DNA from: Physcia stellaris
Taxonomy: Eukaryota > Ascomycota > Lecanoromycetes > Caliciales > Physciaceae
DNA length: 64,000 nucleotides
NCBI GenBank assembly: GCA_018902385.1
Contig: JABSSW010000077.1
Span: forward strand, 62,001 to 126,000
Direction: 5' to 3'
This document shows positions 45,588 to 57,807 of the stretch, piece by piece. Below the pieces are notes generated by a model. It was given only the letters and a program-made list of their open reading frames with translations, was not told where the DNA came from and did not search any database. The stretch's first letter is position 1, and every line of letters begins with the position of its first letter. The position numbers and the translations under genes are program-made.

Positions 45588-47738
45588 CTCGGTGTCTCCA
45601 AGATATGTCTGGTACATGCTAACATCTCTCCAGTAGTTGCTCACCTACTCATGCCATGGTCGCTTCCACCTCAATACTTTTCGACGAGCTCTTCGGCACC
45701 TGAGTCCTACCTGCTTTGCTAGTATCTGACAACTTTTCCATTAGGGTACGAAGGTGCTTGTCAGCCAGGATCCATTACACATGAAGTGTCTCAGGTTCTT
45801 CGATAACTTGCTTCCTTTCTCAGTGCTGCAGTCCAGTCCTGTCAGGAGCAACAGCTAATCACATCTCGCTGGGTACTCCATTCACGATCTTCGTCCTGCG
45901 AGCAGTTATCTACGCAGTTCACCCAGACGTGCCATATCTCCATCTCTGGTTTGTAGGCCACGTCTCCAATACGAACAATGTCACCAAGCCAGCTGTAGAA
46001 CACTTGTCTTATCCACGAGGACTCAGATCTTACTAAGGCCATCCGCGATGGGTATGCAGCCTTATTTGTCATCATAGTCCTGGAATCCCTCTGGCCTATT
46101 GGCCCGCTGTGTAAATTAACCAACAGATCCTAAACCATCAACGCGTACCCGGGATAGGAAACGAGAGGCTTTGGACTGGTAATACATTGGAGCTGAAGAG
46201 GCCAGTAGGAATTTTTGTCCCCAGTGAAGCTCCAATACGACTTTTTTGAACACCGATGATAATAATAAGCGGAGAGGGGGAAGAAATGAACTACTAGCCG
46301 GCCCTTGTGACTGAGAGACGAGAGGCTTTGGACTAGCGATATATTGACACTTTAAAGGCAGTAGCGGAATCCCTCTCCCCACATGAATTCCTCGTTACGA
46401 CTTCCTGAACACCGATGATGATAATACAATGGAGTAGGAGAGAGCGAGATAAACTGCTGGCCGGCCCTTCTGGCTGACAAATAGAGTACTTATTAGTATT
46501 GCCGGATCCAACCGCCAGATCTCAACATCAGGAGCAATCCTCAACAGCATCATGAGTAAGTGACCTACTGCCTCTTTCTCGGATCTCTATACACGAAACT
46601 TTACGCTAATTGGTCGTTAGTATATCGCGTCTGAATAACTGTTGGGACACGAACCTTTCTATAAGTCACGGCAGCCCGGAATGCGACCTCAATTCCATAG
46701 GTAGCCGAACATGTTGAGGGTAGGATCGGGTCGGTACGGAACATGTCCGTGAACGTGAAGTAATGGGGCGGCACTGTCGGTTCGGCTAGTTGGACCCCTT
46801 CCTGGGAGCCTTGTTCTATTCACGGGAATCTGCGGAATCACGGACAATGACCAAGGGTCGATTTCTCCTTACCTCCCAGAGAGCGACCAAGCAAGCTGCT
46901 AATACGGAGTGCAGTGTTCAGACCACCGATAAATTTTCTCCGTCTCTAGCGGTCCAGCTCGCTCAATTTCGCTGTTCCTAAAATCACACTCAAGCCTCAA
47001 ATGACATCTCTCAGGTACAGCTCTGCCGACATAAGGATCAACACATATGGCGGGAACAGCTACTGGTGACTGATCCACATGGAGGACATGCTATGTAAAG
47101 AGGGAACGGGAAGATGAGCGGGCGCCGAGGTTACAGAGAGCGATGTCGGTTGATGCAAGGTAGACATGCTTAGCTCGTTCACTGGATCGAGTTTCGGTCT
47201 TAGTAGTACCAGCTGGAGTAGGTGTTCTAGAGAGGCCCTAAAGCATATGTTAAGGATTGTAAACAGTTCTCCAGCTCTACAGTTCAGCTGGAGAGACGGG
47301 TTTTGACCAAAGCATCAAATCTTCGTGGGGCTGATAGCGCATCAATACAGACCTGGTTGTAGATATCTCAAGACTCCGACAGTGATGTAAATTCCCTTGA
47401 ATTTTCCGTACGAAAAATCTGGGTATACGGAGTGGTTGAAGAAGGAACCGCGAATCAGGAGTTAAGCGGAATTGAGCATTGGGAATTCCTATGCTAATAG
47501 TAGGAGGAGGTAAGACGTGAGCCCCAGCCACTTTTCCTAGCGCTGGCGCGGCTGCCAGCTTGCTCGTTGCAATCTTTTCCCGTTAGCTTGCTAGAACAAA
47601 TCAAATGATCTAGGTAGGTGACTGATGAGATAATCGTGAGATGCAAGCTTTTAAAGCAAAAGCTTTGATATTATTAGCGCCGTGAGTAATGGAGTATCCA
47701 TACTTTTCTTCCTGTTTGTGGGGCTGAGAAGCATTCGA
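45588..47738. other. Gene-poor spacer with tandem duplication
   Basis: This contains the duplicated segment at 46161-46476. A minus-strand frame at 45842-46123 (ESSWIRQVFYSWLGDIVRIG and WHVWVNCVDNCSQDEDREW) is mildly coding-like, but it has no partner exons or domain. Otherwise nothing is recognised. Confidence 0.4.
46161..46476. repeat. Tandem duplication of an about 157-bp unit
   Basis: Unit 1 starts ACGAGAGGCTTTGGACTGGT at 46161. Unit 2 starts ACGAGAGGCTTTGGACTAGC at 46318. Both then share ...GCAGTAG/GCCAGTAG..., TGAACACCGATGATAATA/TGAACACCGATGATGATA, and the end CTGGCCGGCCCTT/CTAGCCGGCCCTT. Identity looks like roughly three quarters by eye, so the duplication is old. No coding frame runs through both units. 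Confidence 0.75.
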
Positions 47739-50135
47739 TCAAAAAACCAGGTCTAGCTCGCTTGCCTTTGGTACTTGGAGTCTTTGACTGAGGACAATCC
47801 ACTGAGCGACCACGAAGACAACACCCATCAAGATCTTGTCCTGCTTTTCGAATGCCGATTCCACCATAGAACCCACTTGGGCCCAATCCAGGAAGCCCAA
47901 GGCCTCGACGTTCGCAGGCGTGATTAGACGAGACATCAGGCGGAAGAGTGGTCCATCTACTGGATGGACGACTGGCGAAGAGTATGGCTAGCGAACACTC
48001 GGATCAGCTTGTAAGGGGCATGAATCGGTACGCTGCTACTTACGTGTTTCTTCCTTAGGTACAATTCATCGGTGATGAACGGCTTGCTTGCTTCCCGAAG
48101 CACATACTTCTCCACGAGCTGGTCTGTCTTGGAATTGTACCTGATCTTTAGACTTGGTGGGAGTGTATTGACATATTCGACCACATGGTGATCCAGAAAG
48201 GGCGTCCTTCCTTCGATGGAACTTGACATCTCCGTCCGGTCTCCAATGCAAGTAAGGAGTAAATTCGGAAGATGGCATTTATACCATGTGTACAAGGCGG
48301 AGTTCAATGGATGCCACTTTGTCCTCATAAGCTCGCGAATGCGCTCATCCACAATCTCGTCAAGGGTAACCTGTGCGTCGCTCTCACCATATCCCTCGGT
48401 CCATGTCGAGAAGGGTATACGGTCGTGGACTTGAGCATAAGCTGGAGCTGGACTATACATCGTTCTCGGCTTATGCAGAGTGGACTCGACTTCACCAAGC
48501 TTTTGGAGTCTCTTAGCTTTATTGAGCCCTTTCTGAACCCAGGAGTGATCCGACTCCGAAAGGAAATCGGCTAGGTACGAGGAGTATCCGCCAAGGAATT
48601 CGTCCGCACCTTGACCTACGACACCACTTAGGCTCAACGGTAAATGCAACAACACTGGCACCTTCAGGGTCTTACCGTTCAGCACTACTTTCAGTCCAAC
48701 ATCTCTGGTAAATCTGGACAGGGTATGCTTTGCAACGAAGCCTAAGTCAAAGTAGTGCTGCTCGGAAGCCCACGCCGCCTCTTCAAAGTCCGCTGCGAGA
48801 TCTTCCTCGTTCACGACGATCTTGTGAAATTTGACACCAAGTGAGTCCGCGGTGCGGTCCGCGATTTCTTTGCATTCATGGTCAGACCTGCGCTTTCACT
48901 CTTCGTTGAAAGCACTCACCAGATTCATCGAATCCGCTACCTTCTTCAAATCCGAGACCCAAGCATATAAGCTTATGGCTTGCGCCTTCCGAGCCAAGTC
49001 TGACTTGTCCAGTCTCAAGCAAGTGTTTGGCAATTCCAGCAATCACGGAGGAATCAATGCCTCCACTAAGGTAGATCCCAACAGGAACGTCCGCTTGAAG
49101 CCGAATCCGGACTGCCTCGATGAGCCGTGTACGAAGGCCAATGACAATTTCCTCCTCACTACGATGCTCGATAACGTTCTGCTCGCCAGTCAGTCTCATC
49201 TAACTTCGAAGAATTCTTGGCGTTGTTGTATAAATAATCGAAAACCTACCTTGTCCGGGAAGTCGAGATCCCAATAACGCTTGATGGCGATGTGGTCGAA
49301 TGCAGTACAGGTTAGATAGCTTCCAGGCGGTATCTGCTCTTTCGGTGAACATCAAGTCCTAGATTACAAAGATTAATTACTAACTTTCTTGAGCCCACGG
49401 AAAATGGTTCTGTCCTCGGTGTTCCATCCTGCATCCCTCAAGCTTCTGACGTCCCACTCTGGCTTCCACCCGAGCGGCATCAAAGCTTTAGCCTCACTGG
49501 CAATCAGCAATCGTCCATCAACGATAGTCCAGAAGAGTGGCTTGACGCCACTGCGATCTCTGGCTGCAACGACTATCTGTCGGCGAGAATCATAAATGCA
49601 TAGAGCGTACTCTCCGTTGAGCTTTGACAAGAAAGACGTCCCGTAGAGTTCATAGAGGGCCAGAACGCTTTCGCAATCACTCCTTCCTCGGAATTTGTAG
49701 TTTGTTCTCTCGAGCACCTCCTTGCGTAGAGTTTCATGGTTGTATATCTCACCATTGACGACAGCGGTAATAGTTTTGGTGGAATTCTGGAACGGCTGAT
49801 CGCCTGTAGGCGTCAAGTCGTTGATTTGCAAGCGCGTGTTACCGAGACCTATGCAGAGTCAATCGAAGCTCTCTGACCGGCGAAGACCAAGATTTCGCGC
49901 CAAAGGCTCACAGACCGACATGCCCGTTATCACTGACCCACCTGCCACTGGAGTCAGGACCGCGATGATGGATTGCTTTGAGGCTTTCGATTAGTTCCAA
50001 ATCGAGCTTCTTCCTTGAATCATGGCCATTGGTTGAAGTGCCGTTGCTCGCTTGGGCACCACCATGGGCATGATGGGCTGACGCTTGCGCCTCCTGCCGA
50101 CCGACTAAGGTAACAGCCGCTGCTATGCCGCACAT
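47739..50135 (-). CDS. Asparagine synthetase, glutamine-hydrolysing (AsnB type)
   Basis: Seven exons (50135-49916, 49848-49385, 49333-49250, 49178-48920, 48867-48676, 48615-48044, 47987-47739) give 679 residues. The N-terminal class-II glutaminase domain starts MCGIAAAVTL with the catalytic Cys2, and has HHRGPDSSGRW, TAVVNGEIYNHE, FRGRSDCESVLALYE and NGEYALCIYD. The synthetase domain has the ATP PP-loop YLSGGIDSSVIAG (S294-S300), NGQGADEFLGGYSSY and SSSIEGRTPFLDHHVVEY. Both half-reactions look intact. At about 680 residues it is longer than yeast Asn1 (about 570) and closer to the AsnB-like group of filamentous fungi. It may make asparagine or amidate another carboxylate. Upstream is a (TTTTTC) promoter tract. 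The exon 4-5 junction uses the AG after CTGACCATGAATGCAA, not an earlier AG. Confidence 0.92.
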
Positions 50136-51492
50136 GATGCAGGCTCTGTTACACAATCTACGGTGTCACACGAGGTCGTAGTCAAAAAGAGACTCGTTCA
50201 GATGCCATCGAGACAGATTGTCCAGAGCGTCATCGGATGTTGGTACCATCAGTGGTTGCCATTCTTAATGGGGAAGGTGCGCCTTCCTAAAATGACCCAG
50301 ATGCGCACAGACTCGCTTCATGTACGAGTGCTCCTTTGGCATGTCGAGACACGATAGATGCGGGGCTGAACACACATTATTGCTCGGTTACTTGACTTGA
50401 CTGTTGCAGCGTGAATGTTTTTCTTTTTCTTTTTCTTTTTCGGAGTTGTCTGGTGAAATCACGTCATCGAGGGGCCCCCGTAGCTAATAATAACTCCACC
50501 ATTCCAGATCCGACCTCGCACTCGACTGGTCGACTGGGTTGGAAGGACTAGAAGTACGCAATCAAACAATTGGATTGAAACGGAGAGCTTCTCTGGTCAC
50601 ATAATGTGGCGTTGACCTTGCGCCGCCGAATCGCTGTCCGAACAAAGATGGTTCCTGGGAACTCGAAAGCCTAAGGTACTAGCTATCTTCTGCTACGATA
50701 TTCCCACACAGCTTGTATCAAGTCCCAGATCACCCCGAGATGAATGTCTCTAGCAAATGCGAGCCCCAATGGCCCGTGTGTGAGTCGTTGCCCAGATGGG
50801 TGTGACATCAATCTCAAGACCGATCGAGCGTGGAGAGACCCGGCCTGCTTTAATCGACATCGATCTGGATCCTACCTACTCTCTATGGCTCAAGCTTTAC
50901 ACTATAAGATCCGGAGAAATCATGCTTTGGCCCCTGTCAGGCATGGAGAATGCTACTCAGTATCAATCGCCCATCAGGCCTTGCCCTCCAGAATGCCACC
51001 TAATCAATCAAAAGTAACACCTGCTCATACTATTTCACAACCGCTTTTGCCATCGAGATACAGTCAATATGTCTGAAATCAGCACCTATGAATTTGAAGC
51101 GACGGTCTTGCAATTCTAGGTGAAGTGAATTCGTCGTTGGACCGCCGTGGGTAGAATTAGTTCTCTGAATTCATCGTTCACTAGGTCGAAGTCACTGGTC
51201 ATGACGAAGATATGCACTCCAAAATGACACATGATGTTCACCACCACAGGCCACCTTGGGTCGAGTGATAAGACAGCAAGGTAGTCACATGCTCATGCTG
51301 GCTGGTCGACTCTGAACCTGCTGCTGCCCGTCTATTCTACTTGTGACTGGGTATTCTTCCTTGCTTAAACCTAATATTACCTTAACTTATTGAGCTAGAT
51401 GAAATGTCTGACGGGCACTTTGTCCTTTCGGCGATAAAGATACCAAGGAAGTTCTCCGACAGATCTAGCTGAATTCAGGAGCTTGCACCAGT
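50136..51492. promoter_or_regulatory. Divergent spacer: asparagine synthetase and F-box promoters
   Basis: This separates the minus-strand synthetase from the plus-strand F-box gene. It contains the (TTTTTC)n tract at 50418-50441. No coding frame is supported. Confidence 0.5.
50418..50441. repeat. (TTTTTC)n pyrimidine tract
   Basis: Four TTTTTC units lie 283 bp upstream of the synthetase start. Such tracts are common nucleosome-depleting elements in fungal promoters; a role here is inference. Confidence 0.6.
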
Positions 51493-52958
51493 ATGGCTTG
51501 CTATATAACAAGACTCTCGAACGAGCTTCACATCCAGATATTCGAGTCTTTGAACGATCTTGACGATGCTCGTGATCTTGCCAGAAGTTGCCGCCACTTC
51601 TCTAAACTGCATGTTACCAACAAACGGAAGATCGCACGATCAATAATTGTAAGTCAGAAAATCATAGGGTTTCGTCGATCAAAATAACGCCACGTACTCG
51701 GATTGTAGCCAGGCATAGCATGAATAGAGCCGGTTAACTTTAGGTTGTAGCTTAGCTCGGAGGTCTACGCCTACGATATCTGTCTTTCGGCATTCAACGT
51801 TGCCACATCTGAGCTTGCTACTAAATATTGCATTTACGACAAACAGTACTGGGAGCCCAGCATAAGACCCTGTCAAGATATCTACGTACGATGTAGAAAC
51901 CTACCGCGAAATTCAAGTTCACTAGACGATCAGCTACTCAACGACATATGTTCTCGATGGCAGCAGACAAGAATACTTCGTGACACTCTGTTGGATCGCA
52001 AGCGGCTTTATCCTGAATATGCCAGATTTCGTGAAAAATTAGCGAAGCTAGGCGAAGATGAAAGAAGCTATATGATCTCGAAGCAGGGCTTTCCGATTGT
52101 TGATGGTCCCGAGCGTGTACAAGTCGGAGCTGCAGGATTCGATGAAGCATACATAGAACGCTTCCATAAAGCCCTCTGCCTCAATTCGCTTGCCAGGGGC
52201 GCTCGATCGCTTGCTCTTGCAACTACTACCGACCATGGAGTAACACCTCTCATAGGGGACAAAGATCGCCAATACTGGCCTTATCCAAACCGCGATATGA
52301 TCATCGGTGGGAAAGTGATAGTTCAATCTCTGCAGGATAAAGTGGATCGTCTGGAAGTTTTTGATCTGATTTATCATTTCATCTTGGGAAAGGTTCTTCC
52401 GAAAAAGAAGTTGAAAAAGTGGCTTCAAGATTGTTCTGCAACTTGGATGTTTGAAGGATACTTTCCTGCCGACGAGCTCACTAAGGATGCAAGCCTATGC
52501 GAACTCACGGCTTGTTTGCGCTACTGTTTAAGCCCGGAGGATATTGGAGGTAAGTTCTCCTTTGGAGCACGCATGGTTTCACTCGAAACAGGAAAATCTG
52601 CCAGAAAGACATAGTTCATAAAAGTCATTTAGCCTTAACCGAGCATGCTGACATCGAGATCTTCACAGATTTGATAACACACCTAGCGTGGAGACTAGAG
52701 TCAAACTACCCCATAGATATAGAAGAGTACCTGGGCGTGCGAGGTGCCTTCGATCCGGGAGAATATGAAAGCATGATGGATTATCATACCGGTTACGAGC
52801 GAAGGCATATCATCGATGATCTTGGCCTACACGAGCGGCTTGAGAAAGGTGATCCGGGAGAGAACTGTTGGTGGGATCGCTTCAGAGCGACATCAAGATC
52901 ACCGTTCGAGAAGGAATTCGATTGGGAGGAGTTGAAGAACAAGGACAGGGACCTTTAA
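51493..52958 (+). CDS. F-box-type protein
   Basis: Three exons (51493-51648, 51751-52549, 52669-52958) give 414 residues. The N-terminus carries an F-box-like helix set: ITRLSNELHIQIFESLNDLD, DARDLARSCRHFSKLH. F-box proteins join substrates to Skp1-Cullin ligases. The remainder is alpha-helical with no leucine-rich repeat or WD repeat visible (for example RTRL-type RILRDTLLDRKRLYPEYARF and VFDLIYHFILGKVLPKKKLK). It resembles the lineage-specific F-box proteins that expand in ascomycetes. Its substrate is unknown. The first intron acceptor TTGTAG (51750) was chosen from frame and a TTAAC branch-like word. The gene is AT-richer than the conserved genes to the left. Confidence 0.7.
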
Positions 52959-53587
52959 CTGCACCTTGGCTATGGACCTATGGACTCTTAGATAGCAATA
53001 AGACTGTACCAGTCAATCAATAACAGCAGAGCAACGAGCACATGTACCACCTGATCAGCTGGCAATGCTGGTGGGCTGCCTCGTCGTAACCGTACCCTCA
53101 ACATATACCCGAGACAAATCGGAGCTCCGGCGACCACCCAGTAGCATCAGCATACCCAATCACGTTAAGATCATCAGACAATCTTGACACTAATCCCATG
53201 TCACATTCCTACATTGCTAAGTGGAATGGACGAAGAGCCCCTACCTGGATATCGTCAATGATATGGAGAGAAAAGACGATCATCGTTCTGTGACGGTACC
53301 AAGACTCTCCGTGCTGCATCAGACCTGCTGGACCGCAGACACGAGTTTCTTTGATGGTACATCCAATTATCCATCCTGCTGCCAACCGGAGGCAAAAACA
53401 AGAACCTCGGCATAATAATATTTGATTGGAGCGCATGGAAGAGACGGACCCTTGGCGGCGCTGAGTATCCGCACGCCATTTTTGCCCCTCTCTTGTTTCT
53501 GGCATGCCGCATCATGCTGCTACCCTGCAGCTGAAGAAACTATAAGAGATTGACTTGCAGCACCTGGTAACTAATCAGTGTTCAACC
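52959..53587. other. Spacer and methyltransferase promoter
   Basis: No gene or repeat was recognised. CCATTTTTGCCCCTC and CATCATGCTGCT occur near the right end, but without a known regulatory site. Confidence 0.45.
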
Positions 53588-55265
53588 ATGGACTCGTCGG
53601 GCATAGATTCGAAATCGGATGTGCGTGATGACCTGCATTTTCATTGTTGAGCCCTGCAGCTGATACTTGATAGAGTGACTCTGCATATGCGGAGTCGCAG
53701 GACGAGTACATTGCATCACAGCTCCATGGACCATTTTTCGGCTGTTAACATGGATAGCTCATCCTATACCACGTCCCTCGCGTCGAGCATCACTGCCTAC
53801 AAATACGAGCATGGTCGTCGCTACCATGCCTACCAAGAAGGGAGTAAGCGTCGATTTAGTCTTTATCTTTAACAGTCTCTGACCGTAAATAGGATATATC
53901 TTACCGAATGACGAGGTTTGTGATGTTTGAGGATCGATGTCTTCGAGGATGGCACTGACTTTATTGCTATAGCAAGAACAAGAGCGGTAAAGCTATTCAA
54001 GGTACCCAGTGGATGTTGAAATTGAGTTGATATGTTGGTAGTCTGGACATACAGTACCATGCTCTACGTCTAGCATTTGGAGACAAGCCATTCTTGGCAC
54101 CAGTTGATAAGCCGACGAATGTTCTGGATGTAGGAACTGGGACAGGTGAAAACCCAAGCTGCCTTTGGCATTAGCATCGGAAGTACAATTATTGACAATG
54201 ATAGGTATCTGGGCCATGGACGTCGGTCAGTCAGAACCTGGATACGATGATTCCCGTCCCGTGTCCCTAACTTACTGCACCTCTTAGCCGACTTGCATCC
54301 TGACACTGAGGTAAGTTGTGGCATAAACTAATCTTGGGGCTATGGCCTTTATGGAGGTGATATCTGATCGGGGGATATAGATTATCGGCACCGATCTAAG
54401 TCCGATTCAGCCTTTGTGGTAAGTTTCCACTGTCAATGATCGCAAATCACTACTATACGCTTTTCGCAGGGTCCCACCAAATGTGAAAGTAAGTGTTCTT
54501 GTCAGTCAGTTTCAGAAGCTCATGTTGAGTTGATTTTGTGTCTTGTAGTTTGAAGTCGACGACTTCGAACAGGTGTGGACTTTCCCTCCTGACCACTTCG
54601 ATCTGATCCATACACGGATTTTGGGAGGCAGCGTTCAAGACTGGAAACTCCTCTTTGAACAAAGCTTCACGTAAGCGACATACACTAATGATGGTTCTGA
54701 AACACAATGAATCAATGCTGATCTAGAGTGTCTAGACATTGCAAACCTGGAGGCTACCTTGAATGCCAGGAGCTCGACGTCTGTGCTTTCTCAGACGACA
54801 AGTCCCTCTCAGACGACAGCGCCATCCGCAAATGGTGCGCCAACCAAGAGGAAGCAGCCCAGAAAATGGGCCGGTCTCTCCGAGCGTCCGGAGAAAGCTT
54901 CAAGAAGCAGATGGAAGCGGCAGGGTTCGAGAACGTGCAAGTGCGCGAATTCAAGCTGCCCATCGGCCCTTGGCCCAAAGATGCGAAACTGAAGGAGGTG
55001 GGACTGTTTCAGTTGGCTGCCATGTTGGAAGGCATTGATGGCTTGACGCTCGCGCTCTGGACGCGGTTCTTGGGGTACAGTGAGGAGGAGATTACGGTTT
55101 TCTTGGCGAAGGTCAAGGCGGAGTTTAGGCGCTCTTCGGTGCATTCGTACTGGCCGCTGTAAGTTTAATAGTCATTATTCGTGGGAAACAGTGGCTGATG
55201 ATGTGTCGATTAGGTACTCGATCTATGGCCAGAAACCTCAGAGCGCTGACAAAAAGGAAGCGTGA
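53588..55265 (+). CDS. LaeA-like SAM-dependent methyltransferase
   Basis: Thirteen exons, all in phase, give 332 residues: 53588-53620, 53674-53705, 53758-53843, 53893-53915, 53973-53986, 54042-54145, 54205-54225, 54288-54310, 54381-54418, 54470-54488, 54549-54670, 54727-55158, 55214-55265. Family marks: SSYTTSLASSITAYKYEHGR, RRYHAYQEGRYILPNDEQEQ, LDIQYHALRLAFGD; SAM motif I VLDVGTGTGIWAMDVADLHP followed by EIIGTDLSPIQP; FEVDDFEQVW; FDLIHTRILGGSVQDW; CKPGGYLECQELD; and the end LYSIYGQKP. Members range from the LaeA regulator of secondary metabolism to UMTA-type tailoring enzymes; the role here cannot be decided. It seems functional, with no stops. The gene lies next to an asparagine synthetase and not far from a P450. 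Confidence 0.88.
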
Positions 55266-57807
55266 TCACGCCTGGTGCACCTCAGGTTTGTGGAGCATTT
55301 TGCAAGGACAAGGAAGGTGGTCATAAGATTGTCTTCGGGTTTACGTGATATGAAGATACCGGTGGAGGCATAGTGTTTCAAATCGTCGTCAACTAACGCT
55401 GTCTCTTTTTGATTTCCGTTCCAGCTGAAACGGCTCTCATCACCATTGTAGGCAGTATAGGCAACGTTGAGGTAGGTCTCACATTATCTCCTCGGCGATT
55501 TTCTCCTCCAGATTTGTAGATCCCATGTTGGGAATTCTGTGCGGCGCCGGCTACTTACCGTGCGGTTGAGGTTTTCGACCATTATAGGGACGCCACCAAA
55601 TTGGGCTATGCACAGCTAGGCTCTTCGGTCGCAATCTTCCTCGCACAGTCGATTCACATAGTTGTATCAAAATTCAGAAGATAGCTTGCACGGATCTAAA
55701 GGCATGATCTCTCGTGTTGCTATCGGACTGGGTGAGGATCTATTTCTTTCACCAGTGGACCTATACATCCAATCGAGCCCATAGGCCAGGTAAGCCTCGA
55801 AGCGGCATTTCTGGATATTGGCCCGTTTCTTTTTCTTTGATCTGGCCTCACCATTCATACACAAGCTCTGTCTCTCTACTATGGTCTCCGCTTACCGTTG
55901 GTTCGGATTCTGTGCTACCGGTGCGGTCATGCTAACACGGCAAAGAACTTTCCCACGCCATGTGACACATCCTTCCATGGAAGCATCGAGCATACAATCT
56001 CGCCAAGCTACCAACGCGCCCTTCATGAATTCTGCGCGCAAAGACTCTACAGCTTTAATCCACACATAAATGCCCCTGGTGCTAAGCATGCATCTTCTTC
56101 TAGCTTGCTTCTTCCTACCCCTACCCCTCTCATTGCCGTCCACACCCTCTTAATCGCCTCACGAACATGGCAATCCCAATTCCCTAAAACAAGGTCACTA
56201 ATCTCACGTTTGTGTACGCCATCATTGGTATCTATAGTTACTGCGCCTGCCGCGCAAGCATGAGCGCGAGACCTGGCGGTACGAGCTGCTGACGCAGCGG
56301 TAGGGGTTTTGTGGAGGCTGGAGTGGATGTTGTCCAACCTTATCTCTCTAACTGCCGTATATTCGAGGCAGATGAATCTCGAAGATTGCCTGGAGGATGG
56401 AGATGCTGACGAGGAGGCTGCGGACAGGTGACTTGTGATGCACTTTGTGGCCGGTGGTAGTTTAGGTCGGAGGGTGGGGTGGATGACTGATTGCGTTTGA
56501 GGATGAGGATGAGGATGGAGTTGGTTCAATGGGGAGGTAAGATGGATTGTTAGGTTGAGAAGTTCGTGTGGTGCTGTTTGGGGGTCTGATGAGCTGAGTG
56601 TGTGGGGGTGGGGACATGATTCTGCGCTGATGGGGTTTTCGTAAAGGAGCGGGATTACTATTGCGACTTTGTCTGGTTGATGTTCGGATGACTTCCAAAG
56701 TAAGAAGACTGTATGTACAAAGCGGGTGCGTGGTGTGAAAGACGGGTGTCTTCTTAGTGATCTGATTTTTCATTCTTGAGCGTCTGAGCTAACTTGCCTT
56801 CTCTATGTCAATGGTGCGGCCTTATGAAGCTGTTCCGAGGCCCTCCAAAGTCGAGTCAATGACGCTTCGACAGAGCCCATTGGCTCCAGTGACATTCTGC
56901 AGTGGTTTCCCTTTGTTTTCATCTACAGATGGTCTGTATCTATCGGCTCTTCCTCGAGAGCAATCACTTTTTGGAAATTCAGTGTGAGTAGATAGATTAG
57001 AGGATATCGGGCAGTTTCGTTAATTGGCACCATCGGAGTAGCACCAACCCGATCGATTTTTTCGGTGTCCCTTTTGCTGCTACTCAAAACCATAGGCGCT
57101 CCACGATAGATGGTGACCACTTTGATGTTGAAGAAGGAGTTCGATATCTGAATATCCTGGACCCGGAAGGGAGTCCCCGGTAGTCTTTCATTTCGGTAGA
57201 GTCTGTCCACGAACTACCTTGGGGCCTTCCATCCAGATCTTGCGCCATCATGAAGCAGATGACTACTTCTACAGGCATATCCTGTACCCTCTTGCGTCCA
57301 ATGGCTGCCGACGTCAGCTATAAAGGGAAAGAGATCTTGAACAGTACAGGTCTTTAAGCTCGCGGCACTCGATACATCAGTGTCCGCTCATGATCAACCG
57401 ATGTAACCAGATGCAGTTTTGAGATGAATTGTACAGGCACCAAGTGGAACAAGCCATTCTCTAGAGTTCAAAGGAGAGTTCTGGTCGGTTTTTGAGGTCA
57501 CTTATCGGCCTATCCCCCTCCCCTACATCTTACGCAGCGAAATCCGTTAAATGGGGCGTTGAAAAGCTTTGTCCAATAGGAATGGCAACGGAAATGTCTT
57601 TTGCGCCTTTCCCGAGCTCAACTGGAATATGCATATTCCGGGTTCCCGTCTCCTCAACAAAGATCCCAACAAACTGTCCCGAAGGTATATATGACGAGTA
57701 AGCAGCTTTTTAAAGAATGTCGGGTAGCAATCTTCTTTACTTCATCTACTGTCTTCTTCAACCGTCGTGATCCATTTCTCTGAGATTTCCCTCATCCAAT
57801 CGCAACC
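55266..57807. other. Gene-poor spacer, about 2.5 kb
   Basis: Open frames around 55881-56263 (+), 55892-56529 (-) and 56923-57210 (-) have some coding flavour. The last reads FVDRLYRNERLPGTPFRVQD after a possible TAG acceptor. None forms a complete start-to-stop gene with a recognisable domain. A GGATGAGGATGAGGATGG repeat lies at about 56500. Confidence 0.4.
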
